Shown: piece by piece, positions 43,733 through 56,292 of the stretch
Layout: the number at the start of each line of letters is the position of its first letter
Position numbering within the stretch: the first letter of the stretch is position 1
NCBI GenBank assembly: GCA_900073065.1
Contig: FJOG01000005.1
Coordinates: 620,001-684,000, forward strand
Reading direction: 5' to 3'
Length of the DNA: 64,000 bases
DNA from: Phialocephala subalpina
Lineage: Eukaryota; Ascomycota; Leotiomycetes; Helotiales; Mollisiaceae
Program-made: the position numbers and the translations under genes
The notes under the pieces: model-generated
Told to the model about the DNA's origin: nothing
The model's input: only the letters and a program-made list of their open reading frames with translations
The model's database searches: none

Positions 43733-46266
43733 TGTGACTTCGAAGGTCCGAAATTGAGGTAGAGAAGGTGGTAGATGCCCTCCCTGGGCTGCAGAGGGAA
43801 TTGGGTCCGGAAATCGGAAGCTATCGCAAGATACGGAGCTGTTTTCCCGCTGGTTGAGAGCGGTGAGGAGGGGAAGTGAAGCTCAATGGCACGAAATTAT
43901 CTGGAGCTTATCTCTCCGACCTCGCTTTTCCATGCTAGTCTTTTGATACAAACACGGGGCATGATTTTGGAAGAAAACACCATTTCATAATACAAGATTC
44001 GACGCAAGGACCTGAGTGGAATCAATAATTGTTAGTGACAATATACATCTCCCTCAAAGTTGCTTTCAATCCGTCTGTTTTAGATTTGTTATTATAGTAC
44101 TGATCAGGTGTAGATATATCATTCAAGCCCGCCGAGACTAGGTCTACATTCTCCAGCTGAAATTTCTTCTTCTACGCTTCTTCTCCAAGAACAACGATCC
44201 TTGGACATCATTGTCCTTGGAACTTTTGAAGCCCATTTATACCTTTTACATTTCTACTCTTCTCTTCCAACTCCAACGTTGTGAGGCTTGCCAGCTTCAT
44301 CAATGGTTCCACCACATTCGGGTCCAACATCCACGTCGTGTCACCCAAACATAGTATAGCCCAACGACCTTTCATGCAGTCCATTCCGTTCTCGCTCTCT
44401 TGTCTGCAATGCGGTATAAGTTTAAATAAGAATTTTTGCCCCAACGCTATCTGTCGCTTAGGCGGCCTGTACGTATTTCAACCACATCTTATGATGATAC
44501 CCTCTAACATCACTACAGAGTGGCCTGTACGATACCCATCTCGACCAATGAGTTCACAACATTTCTGATGAAAGTTTTAGAATGGTTAAGGCGCCAGATT
44601 TCGGCTGAACTACGGTTCTTGGTCTCTGGAGATTGGGGTATGCAACTTCTCTGCGACACATCGTCCACCGAACTATGTATTAATCGCTTTACGCCAGAGT
44701 TCGAATCTTCCCTGGGTCGTGAATGATCTCCATTGAAGCACAGCTTCATCTGTTCTTTTTTTTTGGTCTCGAATCCCGTATTCATCGTTTGAAGGGGCCT
44801 AAATCTCGGGAGCCAGGGTCGTGAATGATCTTCGTTGAAGCAAAGCCACATCACTTCTGTTATTACTTTCTTAGCTCTCGTTTTCTATTTAGGTATAAAA
44901 CGTTAGGCCCTCTTTGCCATAGCTTTTGCTTATGTTTTCGTTCCATCATTATCAGCCTCGTGTGAGATGGTTGCCCGCTATTCGGCGCGCTGGGCCATCA
45001 TATGTCCATGGTAATTCTTTTGCCTTCCAGTTCTCTGTTGCTGTCATCTCATTCGCTGATGCGTTGTATACGCTATCATACTGCAGACAGGGGCTTCTAA
45101 TGCTTCATTTGACAGATTAATGAAGGTGTTTGTAGGATGCAGTAGCTGAGGCTGTTGAAAGATTCCTGTGTATTTCAATCCAAACATCTCGTTAGATGCA
45201 ATTTGCTAGTTGCTATTGCCGGAGTAAAACGTTCGTTCCATACGCATTAAGTTACTTGAAATAGTTGTTCGAATTCCAATAATGTTTTTAGGGTCCTCTC
45301 TCGTGAACATTAAGTGTTGCTTTGTGCCATAGAACAAAGGTTCGCCTCGAGCAGCGTCGAAGATAGTATCTTTGAAGTCCGACCTAGGCACCAAAGTACA
45401 CTCCTTGAAACCATCTTGTCGCTACAATCGGAGATACGTATCACTTAAGCGTACGCGTCTATGATGGAGGGTAGTCGTAAAGTAAAATCAAAAGTGCTGT
45501 TCATTATTATCGTCTTGTCGAGCCTAAGAGCTCGAGGCCTGCTCTCTTATGGAGAGCATGCTCACGCTAGGCATATAGCCTAAAACACGTGATATTTATT
45601 CCAACACATCTATATTGGGTAGAAGTACTTCTGGCCTAGTCCCACTTTCAATGTCTTTTGATTCTGGATATAATTGATTCGTCGTTTCCATGGCACTCAG
45701 AGTCGCAATTCTGCAGCACAACTACTTGCAATCGCCGTTGCGTGATCCTAGAATTCATCCCATTGCTAAAAATTTTTGAAACCTCATGGGCCTCAGGAGT
45801 CGGGTTGTGAATGTACGCGGGTCCTCGGGAAATTAGTTGGGAACAACTTTTCGTCTTAATCCTCACGCAAGAGCTGTTTCTTTTCCGCTTCTAGAACGGG
45901 CATTCACTGCGTCTACCACACAGCTATTATCTAAGTATCGAGAAGAGATAGAATTATAATCCTCTACAGTCCGTAAGGCCCAACACCTACAGTCATGGGT
46001 GGCCTGGCTAAAACCATGCATCTTCGGCGAAAACGAAAATGTGGGACGTGCAACAAAACAGAAGACACCTCTCTTTGTTGCACATCGCACCCCTCAGCGG
46101 AAAATTCACAATCTGGCCAGGTTTTGTGAGCGGATAGAGGATTACTTCTTCAAGCGCCTCTGCTCCTCTCGTCGAAGTGAGATTCTGCAGCTGCCAAGCG
46201 AGCCCTGTATAGTTTTACTCTTCTCCTAACTCGAACACTACAGATACATCCCAGCATCGTCTTTTC
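43733..46266. other. Gene-poor stretch with scattered open frames
   Basis: About 2.5 kb. The first part is the sideroflexin promoter. At 44281-44726 two plus-strand frames (NGSTTFGSNIHVVSPKHSIA and STNEFTTFLMKVLEWLRRQI) are open but lack ATG starts and any known domain; a decayed gene is possible. Two short near-repeats, GTCGTGAATGATCTxCxTTG, lie at about 44717 and 44819. Around 45990 a short frame begins MGGLAKTMHLRRKRKCGTCN without further support. Confidence 0.35.
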
Positions 46267-46743
46267 TTGTACTCTTCAAATCCCTTCAACAGCCATCGAC
46301 TGTTAGTCAGGGCTTGGCCGTTTCACCGTCTGTACGCCCAGGGCTCGGATGGAGTCTCATCTCTTGGTGGTTTTGAGTGCGTCAACCTTGTTTGCGCCTG
46401 GATGCTCGCCGATCGTCTCCTCATGCCACAATACCAAAACCAGATTATACATCGCTTGATGTTCATGAGTCTGAGCAATGAGCAAGTCGCCAATGTCAAT
46501 TGGATTTAGGAGAAGACGGGTCCTGGAAGCAAGTTGGGAGATTGGTTTGTGCGCAAATGTGCATATGAGCTTGACCCTACGGTCTAGATCGAGGTGGCAG
46601 GAAGAGAGGATACGATCCGTCAGTTTGCTAGTAATGTTGCACTTACATACAAGTCCAACAGCAAGATCCATGCTAAACCCTCCTTTCACTACTTCCCAGG
46701 CTTCTCGCCCATGAACACTAACGAATACTTGGTTCCCAATAAG
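46267..46743 (+). pseudogene. BTB-domain protein fragment
   Basis: Fragment of a fungal BTB/POZ-type protein. NLVCAWMLADRLLMPQYQNQ then IIHRLMFMSLSNEQVANVNW is typical of the helical segment after the BTB fold. The frame then meets TAG stops at about 46507 and 46587, between which KTGPGSKLGDWFVRKCAYEL and after which TIRQFASNVALTYKSNSKIH continue in the same frame. Two in-frame stops in otherwise recognisable sequence show decay. The BTB fold itself is missing or unrecognisable upstream. It lies 1 kb before a second BTB remnant on the same strand. Confidence 0.6.
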
Positions 46744-47529
46744 TAAGCACAATGTCCCATACTTCGACAGTGATTTTGGGAAGGATATGTCGGATCGTGG
46801 AGTGGAAATTGGCAACGAACCTTGGTCAAATCAAGCAGGACAACAAGAATCAAAGGCCTCGCCACCGAAACCCAACTGAAATTGGGAAGTAAATGCTTGC
46901 CCTTGAGACGGTGAAACCACACGTGATACTCTAACAAAATTAATCCAAACATTCCTTCCAACGTCTCGTACATCAGCTTCTCCTACATAAGATAATCAAG
47001 AAGGAGGTTGGTAGAAACTTGGAGCATCATGACTTCTGTAAAGTATAACCCGAAGAAGTTGCATTGAACTTGAAGCGGAATACCTCCAATAATTCTCCTA
47101 TGGCAATGGCTGTAGATCCCTCGTTGCCAAATTGTTTGAGGAGAATCGCAGTGCATGCGAGGGAAGTTGCAAAGTTGGAAGGTGGTGGTGATGTATAGCG
47201 AAGGAGCCAGCCAACCTCATGCTACTACTTCTTTCTTACTACATCGACGCTCAAACTTCTCTGACTTTAATACCAGTTTACAGTCACATTAACTTATCAG
47301 CATTGCAATACATCAACTCGAAAAAGAATCAGTAATGAATATCAATTCTTACTTTCACTTGACCTCACCCATATTCACTACATCGCTCTCGACGCCACTA
47401 GAAGAACAGCCAAACCTATCTGCAGCTGCAAAACATCACTGGTTGCAACCGGCGCGCCAATGGCATGTTCGGGGGTCCGGAAGAAACCCGATTTGGAGTA
47501 GGTGACTTGCTGATCTTACCTGCAAAGAC
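46744..47529. other. Region between the two BTB remnants
   Basis: About 790 nt without a supported gene. Minus-strand frames here (46357-46815, 46689-46973) overlap the BTB fragment and are shadows. Confidence 0.4.
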
Positions 47530-48359
47530 TACTCTGACCGTGCAAGCAATCCTGCTCCCGGGGACATCACTATCAAGTTAAAAGGATATGCAGAATGGTT
47601 CGAGGTCAATAAAGAAGTTGCTTGCTATCATTCCAGATACCTCCGCAACGCGTTCGAGGATGGACAGATGGAGACCGAAACCCAGGAAATCGAATTCCCA
47701 GATACGACCGTTGGAGCGATAAGACTCTTTCACTGGTGGATGGATGTTCGCGGAAAATCTTTGTCCGCCACGTACATATCAAAAGCCTTCTTTCGATGGC
47801 TACGTTGGGGTGTGGATCTTGGCCGATATACTCGAAGCTCCTGCCTGCCAGAATTTGGCAATCGAACAAATTGTGCTGACCTGGAAACAAAGCCGGCGAA
47901 TGCCGAGAGGGTCTGGAACCGTACCCGTCCTGAAAGTGACCTGCGCAGATTGTTTCTGGATCAGATAGCTTTCAATGTCAGAATGTCTGATAGAACAAAC
48001 CCCGAAGAATTCATCAATGAGATCTGGAGAGATGTTGTGGTCCGTTTGAAGAAAGAGACTGTGCTCCGGGTCAAGGTTTTGCCTGGAGCGAGCCGAGGGA
48101 CATCCACAAGTATAGAGAGCCAGTATTCAATGCCGAGGTTGGAGAGGAACACAGGCCAATGGAGAAGAAAAAGCATACGAGCAACAAACGGGAGCGAAGG
48201 AACAGTAAAGCGGAGACTGATACTGGATATAGCCAAGAGGAGACTGATGTTCTGAATATAAATGAACGGCGACTAGCAGAAGACAGGAGCGATCGCGAAG
48301 GATTAAGCAAGAGAAGAAAGAATCGGGCTGAAGGAGAAGAAAAAGATCGAGCTGGATAA
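47530..48359 (+). pseudogene. BTB/POZ-domain protein, frameshifted
   Basis: Fungal BTB/POZ protein with the fold well preserved: GDITIKLKGYAEWFEVNKEV, ACYHSRYLRNAF, IEFPDTTVGAIRLFHWWMDV. At about 47790 the frame shifts; YVGVWILADILEAPACQNLA continues one frame over, and near 47890 the reading returns to the first frame (ERVWNRTRPESDLRRLFLDQ). A third shift at about 48060 leads to FAWSEPRDIHKYREPVF and a basic C-terminal tail rich in Lys, Arg and Glu ending at 48359. Such proteins often act as adaptors for Cul3 ligases or as transcription co-factors, but this copy cannot be translated as written. The start is not clear. Confidence 0.65.
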
Positions 48360-48639
48360 TCTGGTGGAGGACTCTAACACTGGGAGTAGTCAGGAGGAGA
48401 TTGACTTTGACTGAGGCTTGGAACACAAATAGAAAGGCGAGAAGCAAGAAGGGTAAGAAGGGAAGCAGTCTAGGACAGATTGAGGATCGAGGGAAGACAG
48501 CGGACGGGGCAATGTCTGAGCATGGAGAGACTGCAAGGCAATGAGGTATACGAGCTAAGCTAGAAGAAAGCTTTTAATGGATGAATGAATTCTGGAGCTG
48601 CCTCATGACGTGCGGTGCTGACCTTCAGATCAAACATGA

Positions 48640-50928
48640 CTACCAATTCGGATCCAGCTTCCCCACCCAACTCTCACTCACACCCCTGTATATCCTCAGC
48701 TCTCCCGTCACCATAGTAGACATATCATAAGACCCAGTCCGCACCCTCTTCACACCCCCAACATTCTGTTCCACTACTTTCAAGACTCCATTTGGCTCCA
48801 CCTCAGTAATGACAGCCGTATGATCCGGATCTCCCGCCCAAGCCGAGCCACCATTCTTCAGCTGGAAATGTGCCTTAAGGATTTGTATAACATCACCTCG
48901 CGCTACTCCTGCATCGCGGACGCTACCTTGAGGTTGAGGATTCGATTGGGCTGGGAGGCAGGAGTATACGAGAGCGCCATGTATCAACGTTTGCGATGGC
49001 ATTGCGCCTATGGCTTCAAGGCCATGATGGGCAAGCGTCCAGCATTCGCCGTCTCCGACTTGTTGCCCCATTTGAGATTCACACCAGCTTGCCAACGAGT
49101 CAGAGTACCTGTACACGTTAGTATCTGGACTGAAACCCAGTAAACAGAGTGCTTACTGCCGGCGATAATCCTCAAGCTCTCCCCGAGAAAGCTGCTTCGG
49201 CGGAGGGCAATGCCTTTGCTGTACCTTCACAGTGATACCAGGATTGCTGCTATCCCACGTCAAATGAATCTTCGTACTCGAAAGGTCTTTGTAGAACCGA
49301 ATATGGGCCGAATAAGTGTGTGTTTTCCGAACCCCTGACGATGACCAGCCAGATGTTGCGGCGTAGGTTATTGTGCTTGGTTTGATGGTTTTTGGTGGGA
49401 ATCTGGTTGGTGTTTGGGCAAACCATAATGATTGAAGATCGAGATCGAGGTCTTGTGGTACGTATGGTTGTTCATGGGAACTAGTTGGCTGAGCAATTAG
49501 CTTGCTTGACCTCTAAAGGAAGTAAATGATGCTCGATCAAAGTTCACAGTTTGCTTGTTCGACCAAGGGATAATGTTTGCGAAATAAACTGCATTACAAG
49601 CACACAAAGAATAGATCAAATAAAACGCCAAGCAAGATTACTCATTGATAATTCATACTTACTTGGGGACCAGGTTTCGGTTTACTTGCCAGGGGTATTG
49701 GCGGAGGCTCTGGACTCGAGGAAGACCCGCCTGTCAGATCGACTCTTTTTACAGGAGGTGGCGGCGGCTTCTTCTTCCCAACAACCGCCGCAGATACATT
49801 CCCATTTGTATTGTCCCTCATTTCAATTCCTAAGCTCTTTTGTTCTGGGGGCTCTGAGTTATGTGGACTCGAAACCCCGCCGTAGGCTCCAACCTTATCC
49901 GTAATGCCATATTTGTTATTCAGCTTATTCGCAGACTGCCATCCCGATTTCACCTGCTCGCCATGTCTTTCTCGGAAGTTGTTCGCTGTGCTCGCGGCAG
50001 CCCTGGCGTCATTGAACGACACCTTGGATGGGTCATCCCTAAATGAAGACGCAGTCTTCAAGGCAGCTTGCTTCTGAGCCCATGTTGTGCCCTCACTCGG
50101 CGCTTCCGGCTTCGGTGTTGTCGAGGACGAGAGGCGGGAGAATCGGGATTGAAGTTCGTTTAGTTGGGAAGTTTGGACAGGAGAAGCAGTTGGCGCAGGA
50201 CTTCGGGATGGGGATGCTGTATTTGGTGGTGGAAGTATTGGCTTTCCCTTGCTTGCTCCAATACCGAAGCCTGGTACAGAGACTCCAGCAGCTCCCAGTC
50301 TATTCAGGGAGCCCTGATTCAGTATGCCTTTATGTGCGTCTGGCTCATTCACGGCGCTATGTGGTGGAGGTGGGGGAGAGGGGGCAGTACTCGAATTCTG
50401 TCTCGGCGGTAATCTTGGAGGGAGGCCAGGAGGTTTGGGTTTCCCGGCCGTATCTGGCACAGGTGTTCTGCCATCTGCACCATCTTTGCGACCTGGTGGA
50501 GGAGGGAGATGTGAAGTCGATAAACCTGTCGTATTTGCTCGATATGGGACCGGCGGAGGCTTCGGCTTCGCTGCTTCTTCTGCTTCTCTCTGTGCTTGTT
50601 CTCGTTTTGCCCTTTCCTTGGCCTCCAATTCCTCCTTCGGTATGGGGGCTCCCCAACCTCCCGTATGGGGTGTGATTTGATTCGGAAGAGCGGCACCACC
50701 ATGGTAGTTGACATTCTTCGGTGGTGGACCGAAAGCAGAAGGATCCTTCAAGGTATGCAGAGGTCGTGAGATGTGATCCTCTGCTTCTTCACCTGGGCTC
50801 TTCTTCTTGCCCATCCAACCAGCGACCTGATCGATACCCTTGAAGTCGCCCCGCCATGATTCTTTCGACTTTCCATCTTTGCCTTTCGGATGCCAGCCTC
50901 CCTTCAGGGTATCCTTGAGTCCAGACAT
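48640..50928 (-). CDS. AIM3/BBC1-like actin-patch protein
   Basis: Fungal protein of the AIM3/BBC1 group, linked to cortical actin patches. The start MSGLKDTLKGGWHPKGKDGK and WRGDFKGIDQVAGWMGKKKS is the family's N-terminal signature. A long proline-rich disordered region (PPPPGRKDGADG, KPPGLPPRLPPRQ, KKKPPPPPVKRVDL) follows and is expected to bind SH3 and actin-patch proteins. After an intron at about 49500-49665 comes a beta-rich segment (TITYAATSGWSSSGVRKTHT, IHLTWDSSNPGITV). After another at about 49110-49160 comes a C-terminal cysteine-proteinase-like fold with Cys in DGECWTLAHHGLEAIG and His in GDPDHTAVITEV. Both positions of a Cys/His pair are present, but activity in this family is not known to me. 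Ends at 48640. Confidence 0.8.
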
Positions 50929-51609
50929 TATCGGTGTCGAGTTGTAGAATTATTCCTGCTCGGTGACGTCGGCTTCAAGTGGGGTGTGATTGGACAAGAA
51001 AATAGCGGGAAGGGGCGTGGCTTTAGAAGGCTCGTCAAAGATTCGCAGCCTTGGTCAAAAAGGACTATCGGAATGCATGCTGTTGCATGGAATTTATTCA
51101 ATACGTCGACAAGTACAACTTGGGAGCGTTCAGTGTAGCAGTCATGGGACCTATGAAGGAAGTCTTGACGACAGCCGTTCACCACGATGCTACCGGCGAG
51201 GAATATGACTATAATGGACGACCATATATCAAGGGGAGCATATCGAAATAGTCTTTCGAATTCGGAACAATCAACAGCTCGGTTAGGACCCTCGTCGCTC
51301 AAGCAGCTGTATCTTGCACGGGCATCAAGAATTGCTCCCTGGCATTCCAAAAGCAAATCGACGAGGTCCAAGACTTTGCGCTAGAGCTACTTCGACAAAT
51401 TGAGAAAACCATGGGTTCGCACGAATAAAAGAAAATTGATGACTTTCGAAGCATTGGACTTCCCACTCCTTGAAGTGATGAGCATGGAGGATAAACATCA
51501 ATTTATTTACGAGACCAAGGTATTTCCACCCATTGCTCCCCACCCCTCTGGACCAACAAATTGCAATCCTGTTGTCCCCTTACCACCATGTCAAAGAACG
51601 GCAAAAAAA
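50929..51609. other. Intergenic, no supported gene
   Basis: About 680 nt between the AIM3/BBC1-like start and the MFS 3' end, both on the minus strand. Open frames on both strands have no domain or good start. Confidence 0.45.
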
Positions 51610-53465
51610 TCAAAGCTCCTCTTTCCTATCCGCTTGGGGCGAGTGATCCTCAACATGATCCGTCACAATGGCTGCGGACTTAACATCCCCACCACTGTAA
51701 GTGATAGCCTCGATCTTCTCAGCCGACGTGCTTTCCTCGCCTGCAGCCACAGCATCTACTTCTCCAAATAGCTTGTCCATACGCTCGAGTGAAATTCCTT
51801 TGGTTTCTGGGAGGATGAAGATCACCGAAATCTGAACAACATCCCATTAGCTTCTGCTCCAAGAAACACATCTGGCAAGGGAAGGGTAAAGGCAGGAAAC
51901 GCTTACCAAAGCAACAACATTAAGAGAAAACAAAAGCCAATAACTCTTAGCCCCCACCTCAGCATTAAACCTCGGCCACGGCTGCGTCAACGCCAACAAA
52001 CAAACCGTCTGCCCCAACAAACTCAACCCAAACGCCTTATCCCTCACCTCCTGCGGAAAAATCTCACTCGCAATAGCCGGCGTAATCGGCCCATTACTCC
52101 AGCAATAAGTCAGTCCAACAATAAACAACATCGCCACCTCCGCAATACAAGCCGCTCTGTTGGTGTTATCTGGATATGTGGTGGTGAGTGAGGAGAGGAT
52201 TAGGAGAGCGAGAGATTGGATTGTAAATCCGGCGATCAAGAGGGGTTTGCGGCCGAAACGGTCAACGGTGAAGGTATTGACGAGAACGATCACTAGTTGG
52301 AGGGCGGCTTGGATGCCGTTTATGGCGAGGGCTTGGTGGCCTTGGTTCCAGCCGAGGGATTCGTAGATGAGGGCTGCGTACATAGTGAGAGCAGCGATTC
52401 CTCCGAATTGTTGGAGAGCCATAGCGTAGACACCGTATGCGAGACGTTTCCTCATTCCAGCAGTAGCAAAGAGTCCAAAGTATCCACCTCGATAACGCTT
52501 TCTGTATTCATGCGAAGTGATCAGTTCATGGAACTCAAGACGGACGTGCTCATCATTGATGGTTCCAGAACGGAGTTTGGCGAGAGCGCGGAGACTGATT
52601 TCTGGGGAGTCTGGGTTCTTTTCCAACAGCCATCGAGGTGATTCTGTATAGAAAAAGGAAATGCAGACGAATACGATGCCAATGGGGATTTGGATGAGGT
52701 TGGATACTCTCCAGGCGATGTTGTATGGTGAACTGTGGAATGACATCCCGTAGCCGGCCCAGAACGCGATGAATGTTCCGAGTTGGTAGCCGAATTGAGT
52801 GACTGTTCCGACGAAACTTCCTCGTAGAGATTTGGGGGCACATTCAGCGACGTAGAGACTGGTTGCGATGTAGACACAGCCAAAGCCGAGACCGCTGGGT
52901 TGTGTTAGTGATGTCTGGTAAGGACTTTGGAGGTGACTTACGTTACGAGACGGCCGAAGATAAGAACGCCATATGTGTTGGGCACGACTTGGATTACGCT
53001 GTTATGAGTTAGAGTTGTAGCTTGTGCAGAGAGGCAAGTTTCTTACACTCCAATGATCATGACACAGATGGATATTCTCAAAGCCCACAGTCTTCCCACA
53101 TAATTCGCAAGTGTACCCCCGACAACTAGTTGTGCAAAACCTGTGCAGGACAGTCAGTATGTGAAGCAAAGATCTTTTGCAATATAATTGAATATCTGGC
53201 ATGTGAAATTCCATGCTTGAGCCGCAGAATTGGAGGTCTCCAAAATTGAAGCAAGTAACTTACCAGTCGAGGCCCAAGGAATAGTAGCAATGACACCCTG
53301 CTTGGTAGAATTGACCCCATAATAATCCCTAAACTGAGGATCCGCCAAAATGACAGTCATAATCCCAGCATCGTATCCATTGAAACAAGTACTAAAGACC
53401 ATCCCATACAGCAAAAGAGCTGCATAGCGATCATTCGGAGGAAGGAATCTCTGCAGAAAACCCAT
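51610..53465 (-). CDS. MFS sugar porter
   Basis: Twelve-helix major facilitator of the sugar porter family. The first exon begins MGFLQRFLPPNDRYAALLLY and NGYDAGIMTVILADPQF. Further exons give VIQVVPNTYGVLIFGRLVTG with a GRLVTGLG motif, ECAPKSLRGSFVGTVTQFG, YTESPRWLLEKNPDSPEI (PESPRWL type), VDRFGRKPLLIAGF (the D-x-x-GRR/K motif) and ILPETKGISLERMDKLFGEV (PETKG motif). Introns at about 51845-51905, 52895-52940, 52999-53045 and 53140-53260. A cytosolic acidic tail ends at 51610. The ATGs of this gene and the GH127 gene are 512 nt apart and divergent, which suggests co-regulation and a pentose or oligosaccharide substrate; the substrate is inference from context. Confidence 0.9.
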
Positions 53466-53976
53466 CTTTGCACGAATTAATATTGTTTTGATGCTCAATC
53501 GCAGAAAAGAAAACAGATTGAACCTGGCAAAAACAAATTTATCCGTTCCATACCGACAATCATATACTTTTGGAGACCCCGCATATGGAGAAGCGGCGAA
53601 GGACTGACGTGCGAGTGCTAATCTTTGGTATTCCGGTGGGTTTTGTTTTTGTGGGGTTTGCGGAGCGGAATAATTGTGTGGAGGTGGTTCGTGCCAGACT
53701 AGGGTAGGTCTACTGTGGATGTACATTGCCGGATGGTGGCATGCAAGTCCCAGTTCCGGTGGGAGGGCTTTCCGGAGGGGGAGTGGATTTCGAGAAATGC
53801 AGCTTCCTTGCCACTTCAACTGGCGTCTGCAGGTACACCGGAGGCAATTCTCCAATTGATGTGAATTACCCGACCTCGGCTTGATTTAATACGAGGCTGT
53901 CGAGCTCAAGCTCCGTTCAAAAAAAGTGTGGTCTTTCCTGCATGACACTGGCATTTCTGCAAGTGACTTCTCAGCC
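53466..53976. promoter_or_regulatory. Shared divergent promoter of MFS and GH127 genes
   Basis: About 510 nt between the divergent ATGs. Both genes would be regulated from here. CCGGTGGG (about 53634) and the CCGGTGGGAGGG/CCGGAGG elements (about 53756-53776, 53840) are the kind of CGG-containing motifs a Zn2Cys6 factor can bind, but no site is proven. Confidence 0.5.
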
Positions 53977-56292
53977 ATGGCGTATCCTCAGAACGTATTC
54001 TCGAACACCACGTTCCCGTCGCCGAGCTTCATCAGTCGTCGGCGTGAAGTTGTTTATGCAAATACTTTGTTGTATCAATTGAATGTTCTAAAGACAACTG
54101 GACGTTACGACGCTTTTAAGCTGCAGTGGCATCCATCGTACAATGATAAGCCAGATGTTCCACCTGTCCCGAATCACTTGTTCTGGGACTCAGATGTCGC
54201 GAAATGGATTGAAGGTGCCTGTTATTTCCTTCAGTGGAAGAAGAATGACGAGATCGAGGCTGCGATAAAAGAATTGGTTGAAATGATCCGAGCTGCACAG
54301 CAACCAGATGGGTACCTGAATATACATTTCACTGCTGTGGAACCAGACAAGCGATTTTCGAATCTCAGAGATCTCCATGAGTTGTAAGCTGGCCGTGCAT
54401 TGAAAACCTTCGAGAGGTGGAAGTTGACATGCGATTGCAGGTACAACGCAGGACACTTGATCGAGGGTGCTCTAGCACACAGCGACCATTATCACAACGA
54501 CCTCTTCCTGGAGCCTATCCTGAAATATGTTGATTTGCTGTCCCAAACCTTTGGGCCGGGCCCGGATCAGAAGCACGGATATCCTGGGCATCCAGAAATT
54601 GAGTTGGCCTTGCTTCGATTGTACGAGAAGACAGGAAATCCAAAGCATTTAGCTCTTGCCACATACTTCATCGAGGAGCGCGGCAATCCGAAGGGACAGG
54701 AAGGTCGACATTACTATGACGTCGAGGCTGAGGCCAGAGGAGAAAGGGAGAACGAAAGACCGATATACATGCCCAAACCCCGAAGCTACTGGTAAGTCCA
54801 CAGCATATGTCTATTGGCGATTTGTATTTGATAGTTGAGCCTGCAGGTATCAACAAGCTCATGAGCCAATCATCAATCAGCAAACAATCGAAGGGCATTC
54901 GGTTCGAGCAATGTATCTGCTGACAGCATGTGCTGATCTTCTTCGTATCGAGGACAACAAGAACGAGAAGCTGCGAACGGCCGTGGAGAGATTGTGGTCA
55001 AACATGGTTGATAAGAAAATGTATTTGACAGGAGGAATTGGTGCTCAAAAGCAGTGGGAAGGCTTCGGAATTGATTACTTCTTGCCTTCAGGGACGGATG
55101 AAGGTGGATGCTACGCCGAGACATGTGCAGGTATCGGGGTTATGATGTTGGCTGAGCGTATGCTGCAACTGGATCTGAATGGAAAGTATGCCGACATCAT
55201 GGAGCTCTGTTTCTATAACGCAGTCATGACAGGCATGTCAGCCAGCGGAAAACAGTTTACCTATGTTAATCAATTGTCATCTACAGACACAGATGTAAGT
55301 CTCACCTTCTCAGAGAACTCCTCCTCCTTGCTGTCTGTGAGGCTGCAGCACTTGGGATTTCCTCTGCCGCATAGATGTCTGATGTCTCCTGAGACATGCA
55401 GCTACGCTCAACGGCAATGGTATAAATCTAAGACTAACCTCGAGCTCTCGAATAGTTGTCCAAGCGAGCCGAATGGTTCACTTGTGCCTGCTGCCCGCCA
55501 AACGTCACTAGACTTCTAGGATATATTGGCGGATATCTCTGGACTTTCCTGAACGACAAAGCAGACTCGCTTCAAATCAATGTCCATCTGTATTCCTCAG
55601 CCCAACTGTCCATACCAATCGGAGATAAAGTCGTGGAGCTGGAACAGAAATCGAATTGGCCGTGGGAGGGTAGAATCGAGTTCCAGTTTCGAAATGCTTC
55701 CGAGGTAGCATCCACGATCAAGCTTCGAATCCCGAGTTGGGCAGAGGACTGGCAGGTAAGGGATAATCCTCCTACATTGCCCATAATGCTAACACTGTGA
55801 ACGCAGATTGTACCGAGTCTACCAGATCGTAAACTCGAGCGAGGTTACTTGACTCTGCCACCAGAATGGCTGAAGAGCAGCCCATCATTCGTCCTGGAAA
55901 TGCCATTGAAGCCGCGCTTTGTCTCGCCTCACCCATACACGAATCAAGACGTCATAGCACTTGCTCGCGGACCTCTTATATACTGCCTGGAAGATGTCGA
56001 CAATTCCTGGGTCACAGACCACTTCAAAAGCCTGGTTTTGGACCCAGAAAGTCCGATTGGGGAGACGAAGGTGTCCGCAGATGAAATGGGAGAGCCATAT
56101 GTAGCGTTGACGGTGGAAACGAAGGCACCAGTCCTCGATGTCGGCATGGAGCTCATTCCGCATGTAGCACTTGAGGCCATCAAGCAGGAGGCGAGTGGAG
56201 TTGTTGGCAATTTACACTTTATTCCATATGCGCTTCGAGACAATCGCGGAGGAAAGGGCCATATGCGGGTGGGTATTCGTAGAAAGAGGTAG
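53977..56292 (+). CDS. GH127 beta-L-arabinofuranosidase-like enzyme
   Basis: Glycoside hydrolase family 127; known members release beta-L-arabinofuranose with a zinc-bound cysteine nucleophile. The start is taken at 53977 (MAYPQNVFSNTTFPSPSFIS) with no signal peptide, so intracellular. The catalytic barrel reads FWDSDVAKWIEGACYFLQWK, LYNAGHLIEGALAHSDHY, HPEIELALLRLYEKTGN, YLTGGIGAQKQWEGFGIDYF (Glu in the acid/base position), then CYAETCAGIGVMMLAERM and FTCACCPPNVTRLLGYIGGY. By comparison with HypBA1, E-T-C and C-C-P-P-N supply the Zn ligands and the nucleophile. The C-terminal beta-sandwich ends GHMRVGIRRKR. Introns at about 54384-54440, 54792-54846, 55294-55455 and 55757-55806. No frame break; all catalytic residues are present. 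Confidence 0.9.

Noticed and set aside
44513..44854. Minus-strand frame with a repeated LCFNxDHSRP peptide
   Set aside because: The peptide repeat follows from a short DNA near-repeat at 44717 and 44819; the frame starts poorly and has no known domain.
50043..50680. Long plus-strand frames opposite the AIM3/BBC1-like gene
   Set aside because: Antisense shadows of proline-rich coding sequence.
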